Made by a program: the position numbers and the translations under genes. The notes beneath the pieces are model-generated. The model made no database searches. It had not been told where the DNA came from and worked only from the letters and a program-made list of their open reading frames with translations. DNA of 32,529 bases from Gammaproteobacteria bacterium (GTDB taxonomy: Bacteria; Pseudomonadota; Gammaproteobacteria; GRL18), in NCBI GenBank assembly GCA_027076245.1, contig JALTKC010000545.1:1-32529 (forward strand), written 5' to 3'. Shown piece by piece: positions 1 to 7,738 of this stretch (positions are counted from its first letter, which is position 1; each line of letters begins with the position of its first letter).

Positions 1-434
1 ATTTTGAACGTTATCCCGGTGTTAAAGTGTATATGGAGCGCATGCGGGAACTGGCCAGAGAACAGGGTTATGTAGAAACCGTGTTTGGCAGGCGACTGTA
101 TATTCCTGAAATCAATTCACGCAATGGCCAGCGCCGGCAATACGCGGAACGTACTGCCATTAATGCGCCGATGCAGGGCAGTGCAGCCGATATTATTAAA
201 CGTGCAATGCTGGATATGGATCGCTGGCTGTGCCAGGAAGCATCAGAAGGTCAGCCATTTGACGGTATTTTAATGACCATGCAGGTGCATGATGAGCTGG
301 TATTTGAAGTTCCGCAAGGCATACTTGAACCGTCAGTGGAAAAAATAACGTCCATTATGAGTCAGGCCGCCAGCCTGAAAGTGCCACTGATTGCCGATGC
401 CGGTATTGGTGATAACTGGGATGAAGCGCATTAA
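1..434 (+). CDS. polA: DNA polymerase I, C-terminal end (partial)
   Basis: This is the 3' end of the gene for DNA polymerase I, the repair and Okazaki-fragment-processing polymerase. The open frame runs in from the window edge (first full codon at base 3), so the 5' part is outside and about 143 residues are seen. They cover the end of the family A polymerase domain: the GRRLYIPEI stretch, the ERTAINAPMQGSAADIIKRA helix that contacts template and primer, and motif C (MQVHDELVFEV), whose VHDE carries a catalytic palm aspartate. The protein ends NWDEAH, very like the C-terminus of E. coli PolA. The frame and stop are intact. scpB follows 51 bases downstream on the same strand. Confidence 0.97.
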   Translation, partial: FERYPGVKVYMERMRELAREQGYVETVFGRRLYIPEINSRNGQRRQYAERTAINAPMQGSAADIIKRAMLDMDRWLCQEASEGQPFDGILMTMQVHDELVFEVPQGILEPSVEKITSIMSQAASLKVPLIADAGIGDNWDEAH

Positions 435-485
435 CCGTACCGATAATAATTACAGCAACTACTATAACCGTTTAAGAAAAACAGT

Positions 486-1601
486 ATGAGTGAAGAACAC
501 GACAATTCTCAGATAGAAAACAGCCTTGAGCAGGATAACAGCCTTGAGCCAGAAAACAGCCCTGAGCCAGAAAACAGCCCTGAGCCAGAAAACAGCCATG
601 AGCCAGAAAACAGCCATGAGCCAGATAAAAGCGCTGAGCAGACGCCAGTATCAGCAACAGATGATCCGTCAATTCAGGCATCCCTGCAGCAACTGGCAGA
701 AACCGAACAGGCTGAAAAACAATCCATTAGCCGTGTGCATACCGTTGACAGTGTAAAACATATTGTTGAAGGCGCTATTCATGCGGCAGGTAAGGCGATA
801 TCTATTGATAAACTATTAAGTCTTTTCCCGGATGATGAAGTGGTTGAAAAAACGGTGCTGCGTCAGGCCATTGAACAGTTAATGCAGGATTATCAGAACC
901 GGGGGGTGGAACTGGTGGAAGTCAGCAGCGGTTTTCGCTTTCAGGTGGCCCAGAGTGTTGCCCCCTGGGTGGCGCGCTTATGGGAAGAAAAGCCGCAGAA
1001 ATATTCCCGTGCCTTGCTGGAAACGCTGGCACTGGTCGCCTACCGTCAGCCCATTACCCGGGGAGAAATTGAAGACATCCGTGGAGTCAGTGTCAGCAGT
1101 CAGATCATTCGAACCCTGGTAGAACGTGAGTGGATACGGGTTATAGGCCACCGGGATGTACCGGGAAAACCGGCCATGTACGCGACCACCCGCCAGTTTC
1201 TGGATTATTTTGGGCTTAAAAAGCTTGATGAACTGCCCAGTCTGTCGGAAATACGGGATCTGGACGTTATTAATGCAGAGCTGGATTTCGGTACAGAAGC
1301 GCCGCAAGATGTTGAAACAGTGCAGACAGAAGATGATGCTGCACAACAGGGCGAAGAACAGGATTTATTTACAGCGGATGAAGATGAATCTGCAGATAAT
1401 GAATCGGAAGATAATGTTACAGACAACAATGAAACAGAAGAACGTATTGATATTGATGTGGAACTGGCTGCATTAAAAGAAACCTATCAGCAGATTGATT
1501 CACTCAATAAACAGGAACAGGAAATTATTGCCGAAGCACAACAGAGTATCGGGCATAGTCAGGATAATAAGCCGGATCCGGAAAACCAATCAGATGAGTA
1601 A
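486..1601 (+). CDS. scpB: Segregation and condensation protein B, with long acidic N- and C-terminal extensions
   Basis: ScpB is the winged-helix partner of ScpA and SMC in the bacterial condensin that compacts and segregates chromosomes. The recognisable ScpB core spans about residues 82-250, with two winged-helix units and the signature around ALLETLALVAYRQPITRGEI and VPGKPAMYATT. The protein is 371 residues, whereas family members are usually near 200. The excess is a Glu/Asn/Ser/Pro repeat region (about residues 9-48, built from an 18-base DNA repeat) and a C-terminal acidic tail (about 255-371) rich in Glu, Asp, Gln and Asn. No scpA lies immediately upstream; polA takes the place scpA commonly has. 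rluB follows after 9 bases, as in many gammaproteobacteria. ATG at 486 has only a weak ribosome site. Confidence 0.93.
   Translation: MSEEHDNSQIENSLEQDNSLEPENSPEPENSPEPENSHEPENSHEPDKSAEQTPVSATDDPSIQASLQQLAETEQAEKQSISRVHTVDSVKHIVEGAIHAAGKAISIDKLLSLFPDDEVVEKTVLRQAIEQLMQDYQNRGVELVEVSSGFRFQVAQSVAPWVARLWEEKPQKYSRALLETLALVAYRQPITRGEIEDIRGVSVSSQIIRTLVEREWIRVIGHRDVPGKPAMYATTRQFLDYFGLKKLDELPSLSEIRDLDVINAELDFGTEAPQDVETVQTEDDAAQQGEEQDLFTADEDESADNESEDNVTDNNETEERIDIDVELAALKETYQQIDSLNKQEQEIIAEAQQSIGHSQDNKPDPENQSDE
530..625 (+). repeat. 18-base in-frame tandem repeat in scpB
   Basis: About five tandem copies of an 18-base unit (AACAGCCYTGAGCCAGAA, slightly degenerate at the ends) encode repeats of the hexapeptide NSxEPE. 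The central copies are nearly identical in DNA, including synonymous positions, so expansion by slippage or unequal exchange is likely recent. The unit is a multiple of three, so copy-number changes keep the frame. Confidence 0.9.
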
Positions 1602-1610
1602 CAAAATACC

Positions 1611-2654
1611 ATGACAAATTATTACCGATCCTCACCAAAACCTTCTTCAAAAGAAGGGGGAGCCAAACGTAAACCGGGGAAACCTCAGAACTCTGAGCGA
1701 ATTTTCAGTGAACACCTGGATACTATGGATACCGGGAATGAACATCCTGTAAATCAGCCAAAAATAGCTCCGGCCCCGGAAGGTGAAAAACTGCAGAAGG
1801 TTATTGCCCGTTCAGGTCATACTTCCCGGCGTGAAGCTGAGCGCCTGATCGCCCAGGGCCGGATTAAAATAGGAGAACGGGTAGCTCAGCTGGGTGATCG
1901 GGTAGCCGGTGACGATGCAATTTTTCTGGATGATAAGGAACTCTTTATTGCCTGGGAAAAGCCCCGTCAGAGAGTACTGGTGTATAACAAACCTGAAGGT
2001 GAGATTTGCAGTCGTAAGGATCCCGAGCACCCTAATACTATTTTTGATGATCTGCCTAATCTTAAAATCGGCCGCTGGATTTCTGTTGGTCGGCTGGATA
2101 TTAATACCACCGGTTTGATTTTGCTAACCAATGACGGTGAACTGGCCAATCTGTTAATGCATCCTTCCAGTGAAATAGAACGGGAATATGCGGTACGGGT
2201 GCTGGGTGAGGTAACAGACGATGATATTGAACAGCTAAAATCCGGTGTGCAACTGGAAGATGGTGTGGCCAGTTTTGATAAAATTACCTATATCGGCGGG
2301 CAGGGAGCCAACCACTGGTATCATGTCACCCTTAAAGAAGGGCGTAATCGTGAAGTCCGCCGGATGTGGGAATCTCTGGGAATTACTGTCAGTCGCCTGT
2401 CTCGTATTCGTTATGGTGTGGTAGAACTGCCCAGAGGACAGAAGCCTGGTCGCTGGGAAGAGCTGGATGAAAAGGGTATGCAGGAACTGTATGCCAGTGT
2501 GGGGCTGAAAGTACAGCGCCCTAAAACCGATCATCGCGGCAGAATCATATCACCTAATAATCAGCGTCAGCGTAAAGGTAAGGCTAAAAAGCGTCTGCTT
2601 ATGCCGGATAATCGAAGAAAGTCTCAGAAACTTAAAAAACGTAAAGGCCGCTAG
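1611..2654 (+). CDS. rluB: 23S rRNA pseudouridine synthase B
   Basis: RluB makes a pseudouridine in 23S rRNA (U2605 in E. coli). The 347-residue product has an N-terminal basic, disordered leader (about 1-58), an S4 RNA-binding domain (about 59-105, EKLQKVIARSGHTSRREAER), the RsuA-family catalytic domain with GRLDINTTGLILLTND (catalytic Asp about residue 163), and the family's NREVRRMWESLG motif. The tail from about residue 300 is a very basic Lys/Arg extension typical of RluB. RluB and RluE/RluF share folds; the long basic tail and the scpB neighbour favour RluB. The last codon overlaps by four bases, tail to tail, with the opposite-strand gene at 2651. Confidence 0.93.
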   Translation: MTNYYRSSPKPSSKEGGAKRKPGKPQNSERIFSEHLDTMDTGNEHPVNQPKIAPAPEGEKLQKVIARSGHTSRREAERLIAQGRIKIGERVAQLGDRVAGDDAIFLDDKELFIAWEKPRQRVLVYNKPEGEICSRKDPEHPNTIFDDLPNLKIGRWISVGRLDINTTGLILLTNDGELANLLMHPSSEIEREYAVRVLGEVTDDDIEQLKSGVQLEDGVASFDKITYIGGQGANHWYHVTLKEGRNREVRRMWESLGITVSRLSRIRYGVVELPRGQKPGRWEELDEKGMQELYASVGLKVQRPKTDHRGRIISPNNQRQRKGKAKKRLLMPDNRRKSQKLKKRKGR

Positions 2655-3097
2655 GCAATCTGGTTCAGTTCATGTTCGGCTTTGACATCAGGCTCCTGGG
2701 TGATCAACAGATTGCCCATGATTTTATGCGGGTACTCAAAGTAGTGATCCACCAGAACAATGGTTTTATTGCCTTTTTTCTGTTGAATAATCTGATCCAG
2801 AACCGGGATAAGGTTGCGGTCTTTTAGTTCGGTACTGAAACCCACCAGCAAATAAATACCAAATAATTTACTTTGACGTATATGGTTAATAACCATTTCC
2901 GGTGTTGTAGTATTCGGTATTTTAATATGGGAAGCTTCCATTCGGTACAGGCCGACTCCTTTTTCCCAGATATAAATGGCCTTGCCTTCTCTGCCCAGAG
3001 GACGGAAGTCATTTATGGTCTGCTCGGGATTATTGGTTTCCAGAGCAATAAGTTTGTATCCGGTTTGGAGAATTTTTTCCAGATTTTCCTGCTGCAT
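2651..3097 (-). CDS. Small protein resembling the N-terminal domain of Ycf46-type AAA proteins
   Basis: A 148-residue soluble protein. I place the start at ATG 3097, preceded by GAGG five bases upstream; a longer open frame to 3388 would overlap the cyclase gene and has no matching similarity. The order of features (GYKLIALETNNPEQTINDF, then an IYIWEKGVGLYR strand, then PEMVINHIRQSKLFGIYLLVGF, then KTIVLVDHYFEYPHKIMGNLL) follows by eye the N-terminal degenerate domain of Ycf46-like AAA ATPases ('...ArfPliyivT.Eeerv...LfvWsvt.Gl...'). No Walker A, Walker B or AAA module is present, and none follows. It lies 115 bases behind the diguanylate cyclase on the same strand, so the two may be co-transcribed. 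Function is unknown; the family assignment is from memory of sequence patterns. Confidence 0.65.
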   Translation of the reverse strand: MQQENLEKILQTGYKLIALETNNPEQTINDFRPLGREGKAIYIWEKGVGLYRMEASHIKIPNTTTPEMVINHIRQSKLFGIYLLVGFSTELKDRNLIPVLDQIIQQKKGNKTIVLVDHYFEYPHKIMGNLLITQEPDVKAEHELNQIA

Positions 3098-3212
3098 GTC
3101 AACCTCGGAAGAAAAATAACGGCTGTTGTTTGATGGTTCTTTAATTAAAAGTATAACAGCTATACCAGAATAAACTGTGAACCAGATAGAAGATTTAGTT
3201 GGCAGGTAAAAT

Positions 3213-4127
3213 TTACTTGCAAACCACCTGATTACGGCCAGACTTTTTGGCCTGATATAAAGCCTGATCCGCTCTTTCAAACAGGCTGGTCTGACTGTCT
3301 TCAGGCTGAAACAGACTGATCCCCATACTGACCGTAACATATATGTTCTGACCATTGCAGATGCAGGGAGTGTCCTGTACAGTTTCACGAATACGTTCAG
3401 CTAACTGACGGGCACCATCAAAAGAAGTGTTGTTTAATAACAGAGTAAATTCTTCACCTCCGTAACGGAACAGGGCATCGGTAGTACGGGTGCATTGCCG
3501 TACACATTCGGTCAGGTGTTTTAAAACACAGTCACCGGTGGCATGGCCGTAGGTATCATTAACCTGTTTAAAAAAGTCAATATCCAGTGCAATCAGGCTT
3601 AAAGGGGTTTTGTTCCGGTTGCTCAGTTCCATTTCCCGGTTAAAAATATTGTCCATAGAGAAACGGTTTAAAGCGCCGGTCAGCGGATCGTGCAGGGCTG
3701 ACTGTATGGCCTGATTGTAATCCAGAGCATTTTTTAAAGGTAGTAATACTGCCACCAGTGTTTTTTCAATAAATTTCTGTTCTTTTGCGGTAAAACGGGT
3801 ACGGCGAACCAGGGCTATTTCACCCAGTTCTTTTTTATGCAGCACCAGCTGATAGGACACCATGTGACGTCCCCGGCTGTCCATTTCTTTCTGTTCGTTG
3901 GGTGGCAGATAAAGAATATCATCCAGATTTAGAATGGGGGAGACTTCCAGTTTGAACAGGGTAATGAGTTTATCCAGTTCCAGGGTGGAATGCAGCTTGT
4001 TTGCCAGCTCCAGTAATACCTGTTTATCCGCATTAAGATTATCAATGGTTTTACTGATTTGGCTGCTGTCGTGATTCATTGCAGCATTAGTAGAACCTTT
4101 TACAATAGATAATGTTGGATTTGCCAT
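3213..4127 (-). CDS. Diguanylate cyclase with N-terminal GAF-like domain
   Basis: The 304-residue protein makes c-di-GMP from two GTP. The C-terminal half (about 140-304) is a GGDEF domain: DPLTGALNR, the metal-binding LDIDFFKQVNDTYGHATGD, and an active GGEEF signature at residues 223-227. An inhibitory site, RTTD at 214-217, sits exactly five residues before GGEEF, so feedback inhibition by c-di-GMP is expected. Residues about 30-135 look like a degenerate GAF-type sensor (ELANKLHSTLELDKLI, then MVSYQLVLHKKELGEIAL) without an identifiable ligand motif. No signal peptide or membrane segment is seen, so it should be cytosolic. It precedes the small Ycf46-N-like gene. A PilZ receptor is encoded at 11343 in this window. 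Confidence 0.93.
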   Translation of the reverse strand: MANPTLSIVKGSTNAAMNHDSSQISKTIDNLNADKQVLLELANKLHSTLELDKLITLFKLEVSPILNLDDILYLPPNEQKEMDSRGRHMVSYQLVLHKKELGEIALVRRTRFTAKEQKFIEKTLVAVLLPLKNALDYNQAIQSALHDPLTGALNRFSMDNIFNREMELSNRNKTPLSLIALDIDFFKQVNDTYGHATGDCVLKHLTECVRQCTRTTDALFRYGGEEFTLLLNNTSFDGARQLAERIRETVQDTPCICNGQNIYVTVSMGISLFQPEDSQTSLFERADQALYQAKKSGRNQVVCK

Positions 4128-4433
4128 TTTCTTTTACCCGTTTAACAATTTATAACAGGTTATGCTTATTTCGTGCCAATTATATTGGTGTGTTAAAAAT
4201 AATATAAAAAACAACAAGATATATTAATTCTGTTTTTGCTTTAAGAAAGGATGACTGCTTTTTGACACAGGGGGAGGAGAAAGCTTGCCTGTTTGAAAAA
4301 TAAATGTGATGGAAATTTGACCATCTTTGAGATAGAACTGATTAAATTTTTATTGGTCTATCTATAAAGCTTAAAGCATTTCTAAACCGACAAAAAACAA
4401 AATATAATTAAAAATAAACCTGGAAGAATAATA
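4128..4433. other. Divergent intergenic region between cyclase and thioredoxin-like genes
   Basis: This 306-base AT-rich gap separates two divergent genes and must hold both promoters. No open frame with a ribosome site is seen. A possible sigma-70-like element for the rightward gene is TTGACC at about 4317 followed by an A/T-rich stretch, but the -10 match is poor. No clear inverted repeat or riboswitch-like fold was recognised. Confidence 0.4.
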
Positions 4434-5534
4434 ATGAAAAATAGTTTACTACCGACATACCTGAAAACATTACTCTTACCACTGATGTTTTTTATCAATC
4501 CGGTCAATGCCGCTGGTGAGGGACAGCTTAAAGAGGGACTGGTTAATCCCGGCTTTTATGACAAGCCGGCCTGGTTTAAACAGAGCTTTCTGGATCTGCA
4601 GGATGATCTGGAAGACGCAAATGCCAGTAATAAAATAATTTTTTTATACTTTCATCAGGATGGCTGCCCATACTGTAAAAAAATGCTGGAAGTTAATTTT
4701 ACCGACAAAGATATTGTCAATAAAATGAAACAGCATTATGACGTGCTGGAAATCAATATGTGGGGTGATCGGCCGGTGACCTTAATGGACGGCACCGAAG
4801 TGACTGAAAAAGAATTTGCCCGCCGGATGAAGGTTATGTTTACGCCCACTCTGGTGGCACTGGATCCCCAGGGTAAACCCATGTTCCGTATAAATGGATA
4901 TTATGCGCCCGACAAGTTTACCGTGGTACTGGATTATTTATTACTAAAAAAACAAAAACTGGCCAGTGGTGAAAAGAATATCCCGACGTTTAAAGATTAT
5001 TATCAACAGAAAAAAAACGAGCAGAAAACCGCCAAACCATCGTCTGGACTGTTTACAGAAAAGTTTATTGTTAAAACAGATAATCTTAAACAGCTGATAG
5101 AATCCAGTCAGCGTCCGGTCATGATTTTATTTGAACAGGCTGATTGTGCTGAATGTAAGGAACTGCATGGTGATGTGTTCAGGCGCTTGCCGGTTTATCA
5201 GAAGTTAAAAAAATACACCATTGCTCAGGTGGATATTAATTCCCCGGAGCAGATAACTACCCCGGATGGCCGAAAAATATCTCAGCAGGACTACGCTATA
5301 GAACTGGGCATACAGTACACCCCCTCCATTTATTTTTATCAGCCGGGTCAGAAGGGCGCCGAACATAAACCGGTTTTTAAAGCCGAGGCCTATTTAAAAT
5401 CCTTTCATATGCAGGTTCTGTTTGATTACGTACTGCAGCAGGCTTATCTTGAAGAACCAGAATTTCAGCGTTATGTTCAGGATTATGCGGAGAAGCTACG
5501 GGAAGAAGGCAAGGAGGTGGACCTGTGGAAATAG
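4434..5534 (+). CDS. Secreted tandem thioredoxin-fold protein
   Basis: A 366-residue exported protein with a signal peptide (about 1-26, hydrophobic LLLPLMFFI, likely cleavage near VNA-A). It contains two thioredoxin-like domains. The first has CPYC at residues 78-81 in FHQDGCPYCKKM and a cis-Pro segment MFTPTL near 136-140. The second has CAEC at 238-241 in FEQADCAECKEL and a cis-Pro segment YTPSIYFY near 295. Each domain has an inserted loop of the form (T)PDG(R/T)xxxxxxFA between helix and cis-Pro strand, so they look like an internal duplication. This fits the thioredoxin_7/SoxW-like group of periplasmic disulfide reductases. The partner is not evident. The terminus is EVDLWK. It stands alone, convergent with the Smr gene. 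Confidence 0.8.
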   Translation: MKNSLLPTYLKTLLLPLMFFINPVNAAGEGQLKEGLVNPGFYDKPAWFKQSFLDLQDDLEDANASNKIIFLYFHQDGCPYCKKMLEVNFTDKDIVNKMKQHYDVLEINMWGDRPVTLMDGTEVTEKEFARRMKVMFTPTLVALDPQGKPMFRINGYYAPDKFTVVLDYLLLKKQKLASGEKNIPTFKDYYQQKKNEQKTAKPSSGLFTEKFIVKTDNLKQLIESSQRPVMILFEQADCAECKELHGDVFRRLPVYQKLKKYTIAQVDINSPEQITTPDGRKISQQDYAIELGIQYTPSIYFYQPGQKGAEHKPVFKAEAYLKSFHMQVLFDYVLQQAYLEEPEFQRYVQDYAEKLREEGKEVDLWK

Positions 5535-5544
5535 GCCGGTCACA

Positions 5545-6087
5545 TTAATAGTTCTTTCTGATTAAAATATAAACGGCTCCGGTTCCCCCGTCTCTGGGCT
5601 GGGCAGATGAAAAAGCCAGCACATCGGGGTGCTGTCTCAGCCAGCTGTTAACCTTGTTTTTTAATACTGGCTGTTCAGAATCGGCCCGGTAGCCTTTGCC
5701 ATGTACCAGCAGGACACAGCGCATCTGTTGCTGCTGGGCAAACTGAATAAAGGCCTGCAGATCGTCCCGGGCATCATCACTGGTTAAACCGTGCAGATCA
5801 TGATGGTCTTCAATGGGCAGTTTGCCCTGGCGAAGCTGTTTCTGAAGTTTTAACTGCACACCGGACCGGGCAAAAAAGATAAATTCTTCACCGGTAACAT
5901 TAGCTGTTTCCCAGGCATCAGAGAGCATACTGTTCTGCTGGGGTTCGGAATAATCATTTTTATCTCGAAATGGCCGGGTATTTCGATTATGCGCATAGAG
6001 GTCAATACGGTCTGTTTTAAGCGGTTTTACCCCTTTTATCGCCTCCTGAAAACTGAAATCCTCATCATCTGCGTGTTTTTTGCTCAT
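5545..6087 (-). CDS. smrA: Smr-domain protein (SmrA-like)
   Basis: The 180-residue protein has a C-terminal Smr domain (about 95-178), the small nicking-endonuclease/RNA-cleavage fold also found at the end of MutS2. It keeps DLHG at 97-100, HGKG at 129-132 and the closing GGTGAVYILIRK strand. The N-terminal part (EDFSFQEAIKGVKPLKTD, then FARSGVQLKLQKQLRQGKLP) resembles E. coli SmrA (YdaL) more than SmrB, while the DLHGLT motif is retained as in SmrB, so the paralogue name is tentative. SmrB-type proteins cleave mRNA at collided ribosomes; whether this one does cannot be said. It is divergent from surE across 118 bases. Confidence 0.82.
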   Translation of the reverse strand: MSKKHADDEDFSFQEAIKGVKPLKTDRIDLYAHNRNTRPFRDKNDYSEPQQNSMLSDAWETANVTGEEFIFFARSGVQLKLQKQLRQGKLPIEDHHDLHGLTSDDARDDLQAFIQFAQQQQMRCVLLVHGKGYRADSEQPVLKNKVNSWLRQHPDVLAFSSAQPRDGGTGAVYILIRKNY

Positions 6088-6162
6088 AATTTCGTAAAAT
6101 ACCTGAAAAATATCATGTAAATGTATGAAAAAAGTCTGTTTTTAAGTATTATCTCATGTGGT

Positions 6163-6193
6163 TTGAGCAAAATAAAATAATTATCGACATAAT
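6163..6193 (+). promoter_or_regulatory. Possible surE promoter giving a very short leader
   Basis: TTGAGC (6163-6168) and CATAAT (6188-6193) are separated by 19 bases, slightly longer than optimal. The overlapping TAATAT/TATATA run offers alternative -10 boxes. Any of these would start transcription only about 0-10 bases before the surE ATG at 6206, and there is no Shine-Dalgarno sequence. The alternative is an unrecognised upstream promoter. Confidence 0.3.
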
Positions 6194-6205
6194 ATATACA
6201 ACTCT

Positions 6206-7033
6206 ATGCACATTCTTGTAAGTAATGATGATGGTTACCTGGCTGAGGGGCTGGTTTGCCTGGTGGAACATCTGCAGAAAATTGCCCGGGTGACAGTGGT
6301 TGCACCGCAGGCCGATCGCAGTGGTGCCAGTAATTCTCTGACTCTGGACAGACCCTTATTACCGGAACAGGCTGCAAATGGTTTTATTGCCATTAACGGT
6401 ACTCCAACGGATTGTGTCCATATCGCTATTACAGCCATATTGAGAAATGATCCCCCGGATATTATTGTTTCGGGAATCAATCGCGGACCTAATCTTGGGG
6501 ATGATATTCTGTATTCCGGTACTGTAGCCGCCGCAACGGAAGGGCGCTTTCTGGGCTTGCCGGCTATTGCGGTTTCACTGGGCAGTTTTGAGGGTAAGTA
6601 TTTTTCTACGGCAGCACAGGTGGTAGTAGAGATTATTGAGAAACTGCAGCAGGAACCCCTGAACGCGGATACCATTTTAAATATTAATGTGCCGGATATT
6701 GAATATTCGCAACTGGAAGCATTTCAGGCTACCCGGCTGGGCAAGCGGCATAAGGCAGAACCGGCAGTGGAAGCCGTCGATCCTCGTAATAGAAAAGTGT
6801 ACTGGCTGGGGCCGGTTGGTGATGAAGCGGATGCCGGGCCGGGCACGGATTTTTATGCGCTTAACAACAACCGGGTATCCATTACACCCATCAAAATTGA
6901 TCTGACCAATTATGAGCTGTTAAATTCTGTTGAACACTGGCTGAAGACTTTAAATAACACGGATAAGCATAATAAGGCTATTAATAATAGTAATAGCAGC
7001 GATAATAAAAAAGGACGGGATAAAGCACAATGA
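6206..7033 (+). CDS. surE: 5'/3'-nucleotidase SurE
   Basis: SurE is a metal-dependent nucleoside monophosphate phosphatase linked to stationary-phase survival. The 275-residue product has the family's metal ligands: D8 and D9 in VSNDDGY, S39 in APQADRSGASNSLTL, and N92 in VSGINRGPNLGDD. The GTPTDCV and LYSGTVAAATEG motifs are present. The C-terminal about 25 residues are a low-complexity Asn/Lys/Ser tail beyond the normal end. No Shine-Dalgarno sequence precedes ATG 6206. Its stop overlaps the pcm start (ATGA), the normal surE–pcm coupling. Confidence 0.96.
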   Translation: MHILVSNDDGYLAEGLVCLVEHLQKIARVTVVAPQADRSGASNSLTLDRPLLPEQAANGFIAINGTPTDCVHIAITAILRNDPPDIIVSGINRGPNLGDDILYSGTVAAATEGRFLGLPAIAVSLGSFEGKYFSTAAQVVVEIIEKLQQEPLNADTILNINVPDIEYSQLEAFQATRLGKRHKAEPAVEAVDPRNRKVYWLGPVGDEADAGPGTDFYALNNNRVSITPIKIDLTNYELLNSVEHWLKTLNNTDKHNKAINNSNSSDNKKGRDKAQ

Positions 7034-7692
7034 GTCTATCCATTCATGGTGTAGGGATGACATCACAACGTACCAGGGACAGATTAATTGATATTTTAAG
7101 ACAGCAGAATATTAAAAACGAAACCGTTCTAAGCGTTATTTCAGAAATGCCCAGACACCTTTTTGTTGACGAGGCGTTGGCCAGTCGGGCTTATGAAAAC
7201 ATTTCGTTACCCATCGGACATGGTCAGACAATTTCTCAGCCCTATATGGTGGCAAAGATGACAGAACTGCTCCTGGAGGACGGTGATATTAACCGGGTGC
7301 TGGAAGTGGGTACTGGTTCAGGCTACCAGACGGCTATTTTGTCCAGACTGGTTAGACAGGTATTCAGTGTGGAACGGATCAAACCCCTGCTGGATAATGC
7401 CAGGGACAAGTTTCGTCAGTTCAGGTTAAACAACGTACTGACCCGTTATAGTGACGGCGGCTGGGGGTGGCCTGAAAAAGCACCTTTTGATGCCATAATT
7501 GTCACCGCCGCCCCTGAAGAACTGCCTATGTCCCTGCTCGAACAACTGACGGACGGAGGCAGGCTTATTATTCCCATGGGCAGAAAAGGGGAACAGGAAT
7601 TATTATTTTTTAGGAGGCTAGGTAACAAGTTTCATAAAAAAACGATAGAAAAAGTAAGTTTTGTGCCTCTGCTCAAGGGTAAAAGCGGGTAA
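7030..7692 (+). CDS. pcm: Protein-L-isoaspartate O-methyltransferase
   Basis: Pcm uses SAM to methylate abnormal isoaspartyl residues and so starts their repair in ageing proteins. The 220-residue protein is of standard length. It shows the MPRHLFVDEALASRAYENISLPIGHGQTISQP region typical of the family (about 40-71), the SAM-binding LEVGTGSGYQTA (about 91-102), and the FDAIIVTAAPEELP motif. ATG 7030 overlaps the surE stop by four bases, with AAGGA about 20 bases upstream inside surE. It is translationally coupled to surE and leads on to yqaA. Confidence 0.96.
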   Translation: MSLSIHGVGMTSQRTRDRLIDILRQQNIKNETVLSVISEMPRHLFVDEALASRAYENISLPIGHGQTISQPYMVAKMTELLLEDGDINRVLEVGTGSGYQTAILSRLVRQVFSVERIKPLLDNARDKFRQFRLNNVLTRYSDGGWGWPEKAPFDAIIVTAAPEELPMSLLEQLTDGGRLIIPMGRKGEQELLFFRRLGNKFHKKTIEKVSFVPLLKGKSG

Positions 7693-7738
7693 ATCTATAT
7701 TTTTATAACTCAGGTATTAATTCAGGATATTGCGATTA

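Noticed and set aside
530..625. CRISPR-like array
   Set aside because: The repeats are contiguous, without spacers, and encode a regular peptide in frame with scpB.
472..681. Minus-strand open frame with repeats of 'FLAQGC'
   Set aside because: It is the antisense reading of the scpB tandem repeat, with no ribosome site or independent support.
3098..3388. N-terminal extension of the small Ycf46-N-like gene
   Set aside because: It would overlap the diguanylate cyclase in another frame, reads as a basic, Leu/Arg-rich shadow sequence, and a good ribosome site marks ATG 3097.
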